From contig NZ_FWZX01000011.1 of the NCBI RefSeq assembly GCF_900177295.1, positions 62,001 to 126,000 of the forward strand: 64,000 nucleotides of DNA. The letters run 5' to 3'. The DNA comes from Tistlia consotensis USBA 355. GTDB lineage: Bacteria > Pseudomonadota > Alphaproteobacteria > Kiloniellales > DSM-21159. A program made the position numbers and the translations under genes. Position 1 is the stretch's first letter, and every line of letters starts with the position of its first letter. The notes under the pieces are model-generated. The model saw only the letters and a program-made list of their open reading frames with translations. It made no database searches and was not told the DNA's origin. Shown here piece by piece: positions 34,380 to 43,646 of the stretch.

Positions 34380-36077
34380 TCAGTTGCGCCCGCGTGCCAG
34401 CAGGCCGCGGGCGATGACCTGGGCCTGGATCTCGGCGGCGCCCTCGAAGACGTTGAGGATGCGGGCGTCGCACAGCACCCGGCTGATCCGGTACTCCTGG
34501 GCGTAGCCGTTGCCGCCGTGGATCTGCAGCGCGGCGTCGGCGTTCGACCAGGCGACGCGGGCGCCGAGCAGCTTGGCCATGCCGGCCTCGATGTCGCAGC
34601 GCCGGCCGCTGTCCTTCTCGCGGGCTGCGAAGAGGGTCAGCTGGCGCGCCACCATGGTCTCGACCGCCATCCAGGCCAGCTTCCCGGCGACCCGCGGGAA
34701 GGCCAGGATCGGCTTGCCGAACTGGATGCGCTCGCGGGCGTAGCCGAGGCCGAGCTCCAGGGCGTTCTGGGCGACGCCGACGGCGCGCGCGGCGGTCTGC
34801 ACGCGCGCCGATTCGAAGGTCGCCATCAGCTGCTTGAAGCCCTCGCCCTCGACGCCGCCGAGCAGGTTCTCGGCCTTGACCTCGAAGCCGTCGAAGGCGA
34901 GCTCGTACTCCTTCATGCCGCGGTAGCCGAGCACCGGGATCTCGCCGCCGGTCATGCCGTCGGCCGGGAAGGGGTCGGACTCCGTGCCGCGCGGCTTCTC
35001 GGCCAGGAACATCGACAGGCCGCGCCAGTCTCGGCTCGCCGGATCGCTGCGCGCCAGCAGGGTCATCAGGTCGGTGCGCGCCGCGTGGGTGATCCAGGTC
35101 TTGTTGCCGTGGATCCGGTAGACCTCGCCGTCGCGCACCGCCCGGGTCCTGAGGCTGCCCAGGTCCGAGCCGACCCCCGGCTCGGTGAAGACCGCGGTCG
35201 GCAGGATCTCGCCGCTCGCCAGCCTCGGCAGCCAGGCCGCCTTCTGCTCCTCGGTGCCGCCCAGGCGGATCAGCTCGGCGGCGATCTCGGTGCGGGTGCC
35301 GAGCGAGCCCAGGCCGATGTAGCCGCGGCTCAGCTCCTCGGTGACCACGCACATCGCGGTCTTGCCGAGGCCGAGGCCGCCGTACTCCTCCGGCACCGTC
35401 AGGCCGAAGACGCCGAGCTCGGCGAGCTGCTCGACGACCTCGATCGGGATCAGCTCGTCCCTGAGGTGCCAGCCGTGGGCCGCCTCGGCATGGGCGTCGG
35501 CCAGCTTGCGGAACTGCTCGGCGATCAGCGCGTCGGTCTCGTCCAGGCCGACGGTGCCGAAGCGGTCCTCGGTGATCAGCAGGGCGATGCGCGCCCGCAC
35601 CGCCGCGCCGTCGCCGCGGCCGATCAGCCCGGTCACCGCCGGCGTCAGGAAGTCCTGGACCGCCGCGCGGTCGAGGCCGAGGTCGGCCGGGCGCAGCACC
35701 TCGACCTGGCTGAGCGGCAGGCCGCCGGCCAGCTGCCCCAGGTACTCGCCGAAGGCGGCCTGCAGCATCAGCGTCTCGAGCTCGCCGCAGCGGCTCTCGC
35801 GCTCCAGCCGCTCGACCCAGTGCAGCGTCTCGCGCAGCGCCGCGACGTAGGTCGCGAGCCACGCCAAGCCGTGGGCGGCGAACTGCTCGCGCTCCAGCAG
35901 GGCCGGATCGACCTTGCCGTCCGGTGCGACCAGACGGGCGACGGCGCGGCGCGCCGCCAGCTCCAGGCCCTCGGCAGCGCCCAGGGCGTCGCGGCACAGC
36001 GGCAGCAGGTCGGAAAGCGGCAGGGCCGGCGACTCGCCGTCGCCGGCGTCCTCGGGGGCAATGAGGGCATCGGTCAT
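34380..36077 (-). CDS. mcd: (2S)-Methylsuccinyl-CoA dehydrogenase
   Basis: A 565-aa acyl-CoA dehydrogenase, about 180 residues longer than ordinary ones at the N-terminus, as in Mcd. The ACAD core starts near residue 185 (LIAEQFRKLADAHA). It has FGLTVPEEYGGLGLG, PTAVFTEPGVGSDLGSL, ARERIQFGKPILAFPRVAGKLAW, and GNGYAQEYRISRVLCDARILNVFEGAAEI near the end. It oxidises methylsuccinyl-CoA to mesaconyl-CoA, passing electrons to ETF. Context with ccr and ecm supports the specific call over generic ACAD. Confidence 0.92.
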   Translation of the reverse strand: MTDALIAPEDAGDGESPALPLSDLLPLCRDALGAAEGLELAARRAVARLVAPDGKVDPALLEREQFAAHGLAWLATYVAALRETLHWVERLERESRCGELETLMLQAAFGEYLGQLAGGLPLSQVEVLRPADLGLDRAAVQDFLTPAVTGLIGRGDGAAVRARIALLITEDRFGTVGLDETDALIAEQFRKLADAHAEAAHGWHLRDELIPIEVVEQLAELGVFGLTVPEEYGGLGLGKTAMCVVTEELSRGYIGLGSLGTRTEIAAELIRLGGTEEQKAAWLPRLASGEILPTAVFTEPGVGSDLGSLRTRAVRDGEVYRIHGNKTWITHAARTDLMTLLARSDPASRDWRGLSMFLAEKPRGTESDPFPADGMTGGEIPVLGYRGMKEYELAFDGFEVKAENLLGGVEGEGFKQLMATFESARVQTAARAVGVAQNALELGLGYARERIQFGKPILAFPRVAGKLAWMAVETMVARQLTLFAAREKDSGRRCDIEAGMAKLLGARVAWSNADAALQIHGGNGYAQEYRISRVLCDARILNVFEGAAEIQAQVIARGLLARGRN

Positions 36078-36171
36078 GAGGCAGCTCTACCCGAAGCGGC
36101 GGGAAAGAAGAAGCCGCGGCCGGCGCCCCGGGGGGATCGGGGGGCGCCGGCCGCGGCGAGGCTGGCAGGGG

Positions 36172-37452
36172 TCAGGCCTCGATCGCGTCTTCCAGGGTGC
36201 GCAGGCCCGGGGTCCTGGCCTGGACCAGCACGGCCATGTTGCCGGGCTTGTGCTGGTTCTTGCGCATCTTGGTGTGGGCGCGCGGAATGTCGGCCCAGCT
36301 GAAGACCTCGCTCATCGAGGGATCGACGCGGCGCTCGACGACCAGGGTGTTGGCCTGGCTGGCCTGCAGCAGGTTGGCGAAGTGGCTGCCCTGGATGCGC
36401 TTCTGGTGCATCCAGACGTAGCGGGCGTCGAAGGTGATGTTGTAGCCGGTGGTGCCGGCGCAGAAGACGACCATGCCGCCGCGCTTCACGACGAAGGTCG
36501 AGACCGGGAAGGTCGCCTCGCCGGGGTGCTCGAAGACGAAGTCGACGTTGTTGCCCTTGCCGGTGATGTCCCAGATCGCCTTGCCGAACTTGCGGACCTC
36601 GCCGAACCAGGCCTTGTACTCGTCGGAGTTGACCGTCGGCAGCTGGCCCCAGCACTTGAACTCGTTGCGGTTGATGACGCCCTTGGCGCCGAGACCCATG
36701 ACGAAGTCGCGCTTCGATTCGTCGGAGATGATGCCGATGGCGTTGGCGCCGGCGGTCGAGATCAGCTGGATCGCCATCGAGCCGAGGCCGCCCGAGGCGC
36801 CCCAGACCAGAACGTTGTGGCCCGGCCGCAGGATGTGCGGGCGGTGGCCGAACAGCATGCGGTAGGCGGTCGCGAGCGTCAGGGTGTAGCAGCCCGACTC
36901 CTCCCAGGTCAGGTGCCGGGGGCGCGGCATCAGCTGGCGATCCTGGACGCGGGCGAACTGGGCGAAGGAGCCGTCGGGCGTCTCGTAGCCCCAGATCCGC
37001 TGCGAGGGCGAGAACATCGGGTCGCCGCCGTTGCACTCCTCGTCGTCGCCGTCGTCCTGGTTGCAGTGGACCACGACCTCGTCGCCGACCTTCCAGCGCT
37101 TGACCTTGCTGCCGACCGCCCAGACCACGCCGGTCGCGTCGGAGCCGGCGATGTGATACTCGGCCTTGTGCACGTCGAAGGGCGAGATCGGCGTGCCGAG
37201 CGCGGCCCAGACGCCGTTGTAGTTGACGCCGGCGGCCATCACCATGACCAGCACGTCGTGGCTGTCGAGCTCGGGAACCGGCACGACCTCCTGCTGCATG
37301 GCGGTCTCCGGCTCGCCGTGCCGCTCGCGGCGGATCGCCCAGGCGTACATGCGCTTCGGCACGTGGCCGAGCGGCGGGATCTCGCCGACCTCGTAGAGGT
37401 CCTTCTGCGTCTGCCCCGGTCGCAACTCGATCACTTCGGCGGGTTCGCTCAT
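36172..37452 (-). CDS. ccr: Crotonyl-CoA carboxylase/reductase
   Basis: A 426-aa medium-chain dehydrogenase of the Ccr type. Landmarks are GEIPPLGHVPKRMYAWAIR, VNYNGVWAALGTPISPFD, the loop CNQDDGDDEECNGGDPMFS, NADPH-binding GASGGLGSMAIQL, and FCAGTTGYNITFDARYVWMHQKR. It makes ethylmalonyl-CoA from crotonyl-CoA, CO2 and NADPH, the committing step of the ethylmalonyl-CoA pathway. It is divergent from ecm and 94 nt upstream of mcd on the same strand, so ccr-mcd probably form an operon. Confidence 0.97.
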   Translation of the reverse strand: MSEPAEVIELRPGQTQKDLYEVGEIPPLGHVPKRMYAWAIRRERHGEPETAMQQEVVPVPELDSHDVLVMVMAAGVNYNGVWAALGTPISPFDVHKAEYHIAGSDATGVVWAVGSKVKRWKVGDEVVVHCNQDDGDDEECNGGDPMFSPSQRIWGYETPDGSFAQFARVQDRQLMPRPRHLTWEESGCYTLTLATAYRMLFGHRPHILRPGHNVLVWGASGGLGSMAIQLISTAGANAIGIISDESKRDFVMGLGAKGVINRNEFKCWGQLPTVNSDEYKAWFGEVRKFGKAIWDITGKGNNVDFVFEHPGEATFPVSTFVVKRGGMVVFCAGTTGYNITFDARYVWMHQKRIQGSHFANLLQASQANTLVVERRVDPSMSEVFSWADIPRAHTKMRKNQHKPGNMAVLVQARTPGLRTLEDAIEA

Positions 37453-37560
37453 GGATAGTCGGCTCCTCGGTCCAGCTGCCGGCTCCGTCCTTCGGCAGGC
37501 TTGTTTTTCGCGGTCGCTTCGTGGCGTCCTTGCAAGCTGCATAGCGCAGCGATCTTTCTA

Positions 37561-37573
37561 TTGCAATGCACAA
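37561..37573. promoter_or_regulatory. Candidate operator TTGCAATGCACAA in the ccr-ecm gap
   Basis: In the 201-nt AT-rich divergent gap, TTGCAATGCACAA contains TGCAATGCA, which fits the TGC-N3-GCA half-symmetric pattern of PhaR-type repressors. A TATAAA (37630) precedes ecm by 24 nt. The binding protein is unknown. Confidence 0.3.
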
Positions 37574-37653
37574 TTCAATTTTGTTTCAATGCGGCGCCTG
37601 GGTTACTAATTTTCGTTCCAAACCAAGGTTATAAACGAAACGGAAGCGGCGGG

Positions 37654-39696
37654 ATGGCGGAAAAGCACACAGAGGACAAAGGGTTACAGGAAGCAGCGCA
37701 GCAGACCGCCGCTGCGGCGCAGCGCGACGAGCCCTGGCTGATCCGCACCTACGCCGGCCATTCCTCGGCCAGGGCCTCGAACGCGCTCTACCGGGCCAAC
37801 CTGGCGAAGGGCCAGACCGGCCTGTCGGTCGCCTTCGACCTGCCGACCCAGACCGGCTACGACGCCGACCATCCGCTGGCCAAGGGCGAGGTCGGCAAGG
37901 TCGGCGTGCCGGTCGGCCACCTCGGCGACATGGCGACGCTGTTCGACGGCATCCCGCTCGGCCGCATGAACACCTCGATGACGATCAACGCCACGGCGCC
38001 CTGGCTGCTGGCGCTCTACATCGCCTGCGCCGAGCGCCAGGGCGTGGCGCGCAGCGCGCTCTCGGGCACGGTGCAGAACGACCTCTTCAAGGAATACCTC
38101 AGCCGCGGCACCTACATCTTCCCGCCCAAGCCCTCCCTCAGGCTGACCACCGACGTCGTCGCCTTCGCCTACCGCGAGGTGCCGAAGTGGAACCCGACCA
38201 ACGTCTGCAGCTACCACCTGCAGGAGGCCGGGGCGACGCCGGAGCAGGAGCTGGCCTTCGCCCTGGCCAACGCCGTGGCCGTGCTCGACGCGGTGCGGGA
38301 TGCCGGCCAGGTGCCGCCGGAGGACCTGCCGAAGGTCGTCGGGCGCATCTCCTTCTTCGTCAACGCCGGCGTCCGCTTCGTCACCGAGATGTGCAAGATG
38401 CGCGCCTTCGTGCGGCTCTGGGACGAGCTCTGCCGCACGCGCTACGGCGTCGAGGAGGAGAAGTACCGGCGCTTCCGCTACGGCGTGCAGGTCAACTCCC
38501 TGGGGCTGACCGAGCAGCAGCCGGAGAACAACGTCTACCGCATCCTGCTGGAGATGCTGGCCGTCGTGCTGTCCAAGGACGCCCGCGCCCGGGCCGTGCA
38601 GCTGCCGGCCTGGAACGAGGCGATGGGCCTGCCGCGGCCCTGGGACCAGCAGTGGAGCCTGCGCCTGCAGCAGATCGTCGCCTACGAGACCGACCTGCTG
38701 GAGTACGGCGACCTCTTCGAGGGCAATCCCGTGGTCGAGGCCAAGGTCGAGGCGCTCTGCGCGGCGGCGCGCGCCGAGCTGGCGAGGATCGAGGCCCTGG
38801 GCGGTGCTACCGCCGCGGTCGAGAGCGGCTACATGAAGGAGCGGCTGGTCGACAGCGCGACCCGGCGCTTCCAGGAGATCGAGAGCGGCCGGCTGCAGGT
38901 CGTCGGCGTCAACTGCTTCACCGCGACCGAGCCCTCGCCGCTGACCGCCTCGGCCGACGGCGGCTTCCTGGCGCCCGACCCCGAGGCCGAGCGGCTGCAG
39001 CTCGAAGGCCTGGCGGCCTGGCGCGCGGCGCGCGACGACGCGGCGGTCGAGGCGGCGCTGGCCGGGCTCAAGCGCGCCGCGGCCGAGGGCGGCAACGTCA
39101 TGGAGCCCTCGATCGCCTGCGCCCATGCCGGCGTCACGACCGGCGAATGGGCCGGCGCCCTGCGCGAGATCTGGGGCGAGTACCGGGCGCCGACCGGCGT
39201 CGCGCGCGCCGTCGCGGTGCGCGGCGGCAAGGCCGAGCTGGAGGAGCTGCGCCGGCGCGTCGCCGCGGTCTCGGCGCGGCTCGGCCGGCGGGTCAAGATG
39301 CTGGTCGGCAAGCCGGGCCTGGACGGCCATTCGAACGGCGCCGAGCAGATCGCCGTGCGCGCCCGCGACGCCGGCTTCGAGGTGGTCTACGAGGGCATCC
39401 GCCTGACTCCCGGCCAGATCGCCGGCGCCGCCCTGGAGGAGGGCGTGCACGTCGTCGGCCTGTCGATCCTCTCGGGCAGCCACCTGGAGCTGGTCAAGGA
39501 GACGGCGTCGAAGCTCGCCGCGCTCGGCCTGACCGACGTGCCGCTGGTCGTCGGCGGCATCGTCCCCGCCGAGGACGCCGCGGCCCTGAAGGCGGCAGGC
39601 GTCGCCGCGGTCTTCACGCCCAAGGACTACGACCTGACCGCGATCCTGGCCGAGATCCTGACCGTCGTCGAGGCGAGCCAGCGCGCGGCGGCGTGA
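37654..39696 (+). CDS. ecm: Ethylmalonyl-CoA mutase (adenosylcobalamin-dependent)
   Basis: A 680-aa mutase with the substrate barrel first (RTYAGHSSARASNALYRANLAKGQTGLSVAFDLPTQTGYD) and the cobalamin domain last (KMLVGKPGLDGHSNGAEQIA: D-x-H-x-x-G; then LSGSH and VGGIVPAED). The opening matches the Ecm clade rather than McmA. It converts ethylmalonyl-CoA to methylsuccinyl-CoA, the substrate of mcd. It is adjacent to ccr, as in other users of this pathway. The ATG at 37654 gives MAEKHTEDK; upstream sequence is AT-rich and non-coding. Confidence 0.94.
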   Translation: MAEKHTEDKGLQEAAQQTAAAAQRDEPWLIRTYAGHSSARASNALYRANLAKGQTGLSVAFDLPTQTGYDADHPLAKGEVGKVGVPVGHLGDMATLFDGIPLGRMNTSMTINATAPWLLALYIACAERQGVARSALSGTVQNDLFKEYLSRGTYIFPPKPSLRLTTDVVAFAYREVPKWNPTNVCSYHLQEAGATPEQELAFALANAVAVLDAVRDAGQVPPEDLPKVVGRISFFVNAGVRFVTEMCKMRAFVRLWDELCRTRYGVEEEKYRRFRYGVQVNSLGLTEQQPENNVYRILLEMLAVVLSKDARARAVQLPAWNEAMGLPRPWDQQWSLRLQQIVAYETDLLEYGDLFEGNPVVEAKVEALCAAARAELARIEALGGATAAVESGYMKERLVDSATRRFQEIESGRLQVVGVNCFTATEPSPLTASADGGFLAPDPEAERLQLEGLAAWRAARDDAAVEAALAGLKRAAAEGGNVMEPSIACAHAGVTTGEWAGALREIWGEYRAPTGVARAVAVRGGKAELEELRRRVAAVSARLGRRVKMLVGKPGLDGHSNGAEQIAVRARDAGFEVVYEGIRLTPGQIAGAALEEGVHVVGLSILSGSHLELVKETASKLAALGLTDVPLVVGGIVPAEDAAALKAAGVAAVFTPKDYDLTAILAEILTVVEASQRAAA

Positions 39697-39712
39697 AGCG
39701 AGCGCCGACCTT

Positions 39713-39878
39713 ACCTCTCCCCTCGGGGGAGAGGTCGGATCGGCATGGCCGATCCGGGTGAGGGCCGGCTCCATTCCTTGAGACAGTCTCGGACCGTGCG
39801 GGCTGATTGGCCGGCAGGCCCTCACCCGAAACCGCTCTCGCAGTTTCGACCTCTCCCCCGGCGGGGAGAGGTGAAGCA
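39713..39878. repeat. REP-like inverted pair between ecm and the next gene
   Basis: Two oppositely oriented copies of one palindromic element. The left copy has ACCTCTCCCC/GGGGAGAGGT (39713-39735), a perfect CGGATCGGC-ATG-GCCGATCCG palindrome (39736-39756) and GGGTGAGGG. The right copy has CCCTCACCC, GAAAC/GTTTC and ACCTCTCCCC/GGGGAGAGGT (to about 39873). They sit between two convergent genes and may act as terminators or dispersed repeats. Confidence 0.85.
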
Positions 39879-39886
39879 GGGGAGGG

Positions 39887-40306
39887 TTACTTCACCAGGA
39901 ACACCGCCTGCTGGGACTCGGCGGTGGTGCCGGGCTGGCGCAGCACGAAGCGGCCGGGGCGGATCGGCACGAAGGTGATCGTCGCCGTGCCCGCGTCGTC
40001 GAACTCGATCGAATCGAGCCCGAGCGGGCGCACCTCGACCTTGTCGATCACCACCTCGTTGATCCAGAGGTTGCGGAAGAACTCGGCGCCGGACAGGCCC
40101 AGCTCGCCGGAGCCGTCGCAGACGATCTTCAGGCGATAGTACTTGCCGGCCTCGAGCTCGTAGGGCGCCTCGGCCATGGGCGCCATGACCGAGAGCTTGA
40201 TCGGCGCGAGCTCGGTGACGCCGGTCAACAGGCCGGCCTGGGCGGCGGCCTGCTGCGGCAGGGCGAGCAGGGCGAAGGCCAGCAGCAGGAACAGGGGCTT
40301 CGGCAA
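39887..40306 (-). CDS. Exported protein, possibly cupredoxin-like
   Basis: A 139-aa protein starting at TTG 40306 with GGGAGGAAAC just upstream, giving a signal peptide (LPKPLFLLLAFALLALPQQAAAQ, cleavage near residue 22). The mature part is beta-rich: KYYRLKIVCDGSGELGLSG, then ITFVPIRPGRFVLRQPG. That resembles a cupredoxin fold but no complete copper site (His/Cys/His/Met) is seen; one cysteine is present. The function is unknown. It is convergent with ecm, beyond the repeat pair. Confidence 0.68.
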   Translation of the reverse strand: MPKPLFLLLAFALLALPQQAAAQAGLLTGVTELAPIKLSVMAPMAEAPYELEAGKYYRLKIVCDGSGELGLSGAEFFRNLWINEVVIDKVEVRPLGLDSIEFDDAGTATITFVPIRPGRFVLRQPGTTAESQQAVFLVK

Positions 40307-40658
40307 GGTCGTTTCCTCCCTGGGTGCGGCCGCCCGAGGCGCTGCCGCCGGTTGCCGCCGGGCAACCTCGAGTTCCGCCTTTCGCGGGCCTCTTGGTGCC
40401 GCAATTAAGCGCAAAAAGGAGAATAAGACGCAACTGCAATCGATCCTTGCTCGCATTGCTGCGCTGCAGCGACGGAGCGCGGCGGATCGCCCGTTTCAGT
40501 CTAGAGTCCGGGCAAGCCGCACCGGCCCGAGCCGTCCGGGGCCCGGTCTCCGGCGCGCCCGGATTAGATGAAGATTCACGTTTCGGACCGATCTTGCCCG
40601 AGACGCCGACCCGGAGGCCTGCCCGGCCCCCACACGCCAGCCACTACCGGAGCCCTCC
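40307..40658. other. Divergent intergenic region before cytochrome b561
   Basis: A 352-nt gap with an AT-richer centre near 40400-40445 (GCAATTAAGCGCAAAAAGGAG) likely to hold divergent promoters. I see no complete promoter, gene or RNA. Short open frames across it are arginine- and proline-rich and unsupported. Confidence 0.5.
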
Positions 40659-41219
40659 ATGTCCTCGATGTCCTACAGCCCGACCCAGAAGCTCCTGCAC
40701 TGGTCGATCTTCGGCCTCGTCGCCCTGCTCTATGGCCTGAGCCTCGCCGAGGACCTCTTCCCGCGCGGCGATCCGGGGCGCGACCTCGTGTGGTGGCTGC
40801 ACATCTCCTTCGGGCTGCTGCTCGCGGCCTTCGTCGCCTGGCGCCTGGCCGTACGGCTGTCGCGCGGCGCGCCCTCCCTGCCTGCCGCGATGAGCGGTCC
40901 CGAGCGCCTGCTGGCGCACGCCGGGCATCTGGGGCTCTACGCCCTGCTGATCGCGCTGCCGGTGCTCGGCATCCTGCTGACCTGGTACCGCGGCGACGCC
41001 CTCAGCTTCTTCGGGCTGTTCACCATTCCCTCCCCGGTCGTCGCCGACCGCGAGACGGCGCGCTCGATCAAGGGGCTCCACGAGCTGGCGGCCAACGGCA
41101 TCCTGATCGTGGCGGGACTGCACGCCCTGGCCGCGTTCTGGCACCACTGGGTGCGGCGCGACGACGTGCTGGTCCGGATGCTGCCCGGGCGCCGGCGCGG
41201 CGTCCATCCCGCGGAGTAG
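40659..41219 (+). CDS. Cytochrome b561
   Basis: A 186-aa di-haem cytochrome b561 with four membrane helices and haem-ligand histidines in KLLHWSIF, WLHISFG, LAHAGHLGLY and GLHALAAFWHHW. It carries electrons across the inner membrane, accepting from quinol or donating to it. ATG 40659 follows GGAGCCC. No partner dehydrogenase is adjacent. Confidence 0.9.
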   Translation: MSSMSYSPTQKLLHWSIFGLVALLYGLSLAEDLFPRGDPGRDLVWWLHISFGLLLAAFVAWRLAVRLSRGAPSLPAAMSGPERLLAHAGHLGLYALLIALPVLGILLTWYRGDALSFFGLFTIPSPVVADRETARSIKGLHELAANGILIVAGLHALAAFWHHWVRRDDVLVRMLPGRRRGVHPAE

Positions 41220-41246
41220 CCGCTCGCCGCGGCGCGGCGACCGGCG

Positions 41247-41747
41247 TCAGAGCTCGAAGACGAAGCAGGTTGCCGTGCCGTGGGCGAGCAGGCGGCCCTT
41301 GGCGTCGGTGATGCGGCCCTCGGAGGTCGCGAGACGCCGGCCCGGATGGATGATCCTGCCCTCGGCCCGGAGCTCGCCGCTGTCCGCCGAGATCGCGCGC
41401 ACGAAGTTGACCTTGATCTCGGCGGTCGTGTAGCCGCTGCCGGCGGGCAGCAGCGAATGGACCGCGCAGCTCATGCAGGAATCGAGCAGCGTCGCGGCGT
41501 AGCCGCCGTGGACGCTGCCGATCGGGTTGTAGAGGCCCCAGTGCGGCGTGCCGACGAACAGGGCGCGGCCCGCCTCGACCTCGGCGAGCCGGAAGCCCAG
41601 GGTGTGGGCGATCGGCGCCATCGGCAGGCTGCCGTCGGACCAGCCGCGCAGCAGCTCCAGGCCGGACAGGCGCTTCAGCGTGTCGGGATCGACGACGCCG
41701 ACGCCCTCCGGCAATGCGTCGCGGGAAGGCGCGTCCTGGGGTGCCAT
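41247..41747 (-). CDS. PaaI-family thioesterase
   Basis: A 166-aa hot-dog thioesterase: LGFRLAEVEAGRALFVGTPHWGLYNPIGSVHGGYAATLLDSCMS. The HGGYxAxLxDSxMS stretch is the PaaI/YigI-type core. It probably hydrolyses an acyl-CoA thioester; specificity cannot be told. It follows cobT by 4 nt and is part of the cobST strand, though its function need not relate. Confidence 0.86.
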   Translation of the reverse strand: MAPQDAPSRDALPEGVGVVDPDTLKRLSGLELLRGWSDGSLPMAPIAHTLGFRLAEVEAGRALFVGTPHWGLYNPIGSVHGGYAATLLDSCMSCAVHSLLPAGSGYTTAEIKVNFVRAISADSGELRAEGRIIHPGRRLATSEGRITDAKGRLLAHGTATCFVFEL

Positions 41748-41751
41748 GAGA

Positions 41752-43620
41752 TCAGGCGGCGCGGCGGCCGCGGCGGCGGCCGCCGGTGGCGAGGCCGGGA
41801 TCCTCGTCGAACAGCTCGGCCAGCTTCTCCATCATCGTGCCGCCGAGCTGCTCGGCGTCGACGATGGTGACGGCCCGGCGGTAGTAGCGGGTCACGTCGT
41901 GGCCGATGCCGATGGCGACCAGCTCGACCGGCGAGCGGGTCTCGATGTAGGCGATCACCTCGCGCAGGTGCCGCTCCAGGTAGTTGCCCGGGTTGACCGA
42001 GAGGGTCGAGTCGTCGACCGGCGCGCCGTCGGAGATGACCATCAGGATGCGGCGCTGCTCGGGGCGCGCGATCAGGCGGTTGTGCGCCCAGATCAGCGCC
42101 TCGCCGTCGATGTTCTCCTTGAGGATGCCCTCGCGCAGCATCAGGCCGAGGTTCTTGCGGCCGCGCCGCCAGGGCTCGTCGGCCGACTTGTAGATGATGT
42201 GCCTGAGGTCGTTTAGCCGGCCCGGCAGCTGCGGCTTGCCGGCGGAGATCCAGCGCTCGCGCGCCTGGCCGCCCTTCCACATGCGGGTCGTGAAGCCGAG
42301 CACCTCGACCTTGACGCCGCAGCGCTCCAGGGTGCGCGCCAGGATGTCGGCGCTCATCGCCGCGACCGAGATCGGCCGGCCGCGCATCGAGCCGGAGTTG
42401 TCGATCAGCAGGGTCACGACGGTGTCGCGGAAGTCGGTCTGGCGCTCGACCTTGAAGGACAGCGAGTGGCCCGGGTTGGTGACCACGCGCGACAGCCGCG
42501 AGGTGTCCAGCAGCCCTTCCTCGAGGTTGAACTCCCAGGCACGCTGCTGCTTGGCCAGCAGCTTGCGCTGCATGCGGTTGGCCAGGCGCGCGATCACGCC
42601 CTGCAGGTGGGCGAGCTGCTGGTCGAGCATCTGGCGCAGCCGCGTCAGCTCGTCGGGGTCGCAGAGCTCGGCCGCCTCGACGATCTCGTCGAACTCGGTG
42701 GTGAAGGGCTTGTAGGCCTCGTCGATGGTCTCGCTGGGGTCCCAGTTCGGCCGGCGGCCGGGGCGGCCCGGCTGCTCGTCGGCCATGCCGGCCATCATCT
42801 CGCCGTCGGCCTCGGCGGCCTCGTCGTCGTCGCCCTCGGCCTCGCCCAGCTCGGCCTGCTCGCCGGCCTCGGAGGAGGCCGATTCGCTGCTGTCCTGCTC
42901 GCCGCCCTCGCCGCGCATCTGCGAGGGTTCCTGCTGGGCCTCGTCGCCGCCTTCCTCGGACTCGTCCTCGTCCATCGGCTCCTGGTCGGCCATGGCCTCG
43001 ATGTCGAGGTGCTGCAGCAGGCGGCGCACCGTTCGGCCGTAGGCCTTCTGGTCGCCGGCCATGGCATCGAGCGCGTGGATGTCCTTCAGCACCTCGGCGT
43101 CGAAGTGCGGGCGCCAGAGGTCGACGATGCGCTGGCCCGACGGCGGCGCCGCGTGGCCGGTCATGGCCTCGCGGGCCAGCAGCCGCAGCGCCTCGGCCAT
43201 CGGCACCTCGTCGCGGTTCTGGGCACGGGCGTAGCCACGCGCCCGGTAGCGCTCCTCCAGGGCGGCGTCGAGGTTGAGGCTGCAGCCGGCCATGCGCCGG
43301 GCGCCGAGCGACTCGCAGCGCGCCTGCTCGACGGCGTCGAAGATCTCGCGTGCCGCCTGGTTCTGCGGCCGCTGGCTGGCGTGGAGCTTCTCATTGTGGA
43401 AGCGCAGGCGCAGGGCCACGGCGTCGGCCTCGCCGCGGACCTGGGCGACCTCGTCGGCCGGCAGGTCGCGCGCCGGCATCGGCAGGCGCACCTCCTTGCC
43501 GACCAGGCCCTGGCCCGAGGGCGCGAAGTTGGCCGTCAGCTCCGCCTGCTCGGCGAGCGCGCGGATCGCCGCTCCGGTGGCACGCTTGAAACGCTCGATC
43601 GGGGTCTCGGCCTGGGACAA
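41752..43620 (-). CDS. cobT: Cobaltochelatase subunit CobT
   Basis: A 622-aa chelatase subunit. Residues 1-200 are helical, followed by an acidic/glutamine-rich linker ([15 protein letters not shown], then a second acidic run to about residue 280). A C-terminal von Willebrand A domain carries a MIDAS motif in [11 protein letters not shown]. With CobN and CobS it inserts Co2+ into hydrogenobyrinic acid a,c-diamide in the aerobic cobalamin route. The start is TTG 43620 since homology begins at [10 protein letters not shown]; upstream in-frame codons are proline/arginine-rich. Confidence 0.95.
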   Translation of the reverse strand: MSQAETPIERFKRATGAAIRALAEQAELTANFAPSGQGLVGKEVRLPMPARDLPADEVAQVRGEADAVALRLRFHNEKLHASQRPQNQAAREIFDAVEQARCESLGARRMAGCSLNLDAALEERYRARGYARAQNRDEVPMAEALRLLAREAMTGHAAPPSGQRIVDLWRPHFDAEVLKDIHALDAMAGDQKAYGRTVRRLLQHLDIEAMADQEPMDEDESEEGGDEAQQEPSQMRGEGGEQDSSESASSEAGEQAELGEAEGDDDEAAEADGEMMAGMADEQPGRPGRRPNWDPSETIDEAYKPFTTEFDEIVEAAELCDPDELTRLRQMLDQQLAHLQGVIARLANRMQRKLLAKQQRAWEFNLEEGLLDTSRLSRVVTNPGHSLSFKVERQTDFRDTVVTLLIDNSGSMRGRPISVAAMSADILARTLERCGVKVEVLGFTTRMWKGGQARERWISAGKPQLPGRLNDLRHIIYKSADEPWRRGRKNLGLMLREGILKENIDGEALIWAHNRLIARPEQRRILMVISDGAPVDDSTLSVNPGNYLERHLREVIAYIETRSPVELVAIGIGHDVTRYYRRAVTIVDAEQLGGTMMEKLAELFDEDPGLATGGRRRGRRAA

Positions 43621-43646
43621 GCCTGCTGCTCCGCCTCGGCGCCGGT

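Noticed and set aside
40568-41311. Plus-strand reading frame overlapping cytochrome b561
   Set aside because: It reads in another frame through the b561 gene and lacks a ribosome site; the residues are arginine-rich.
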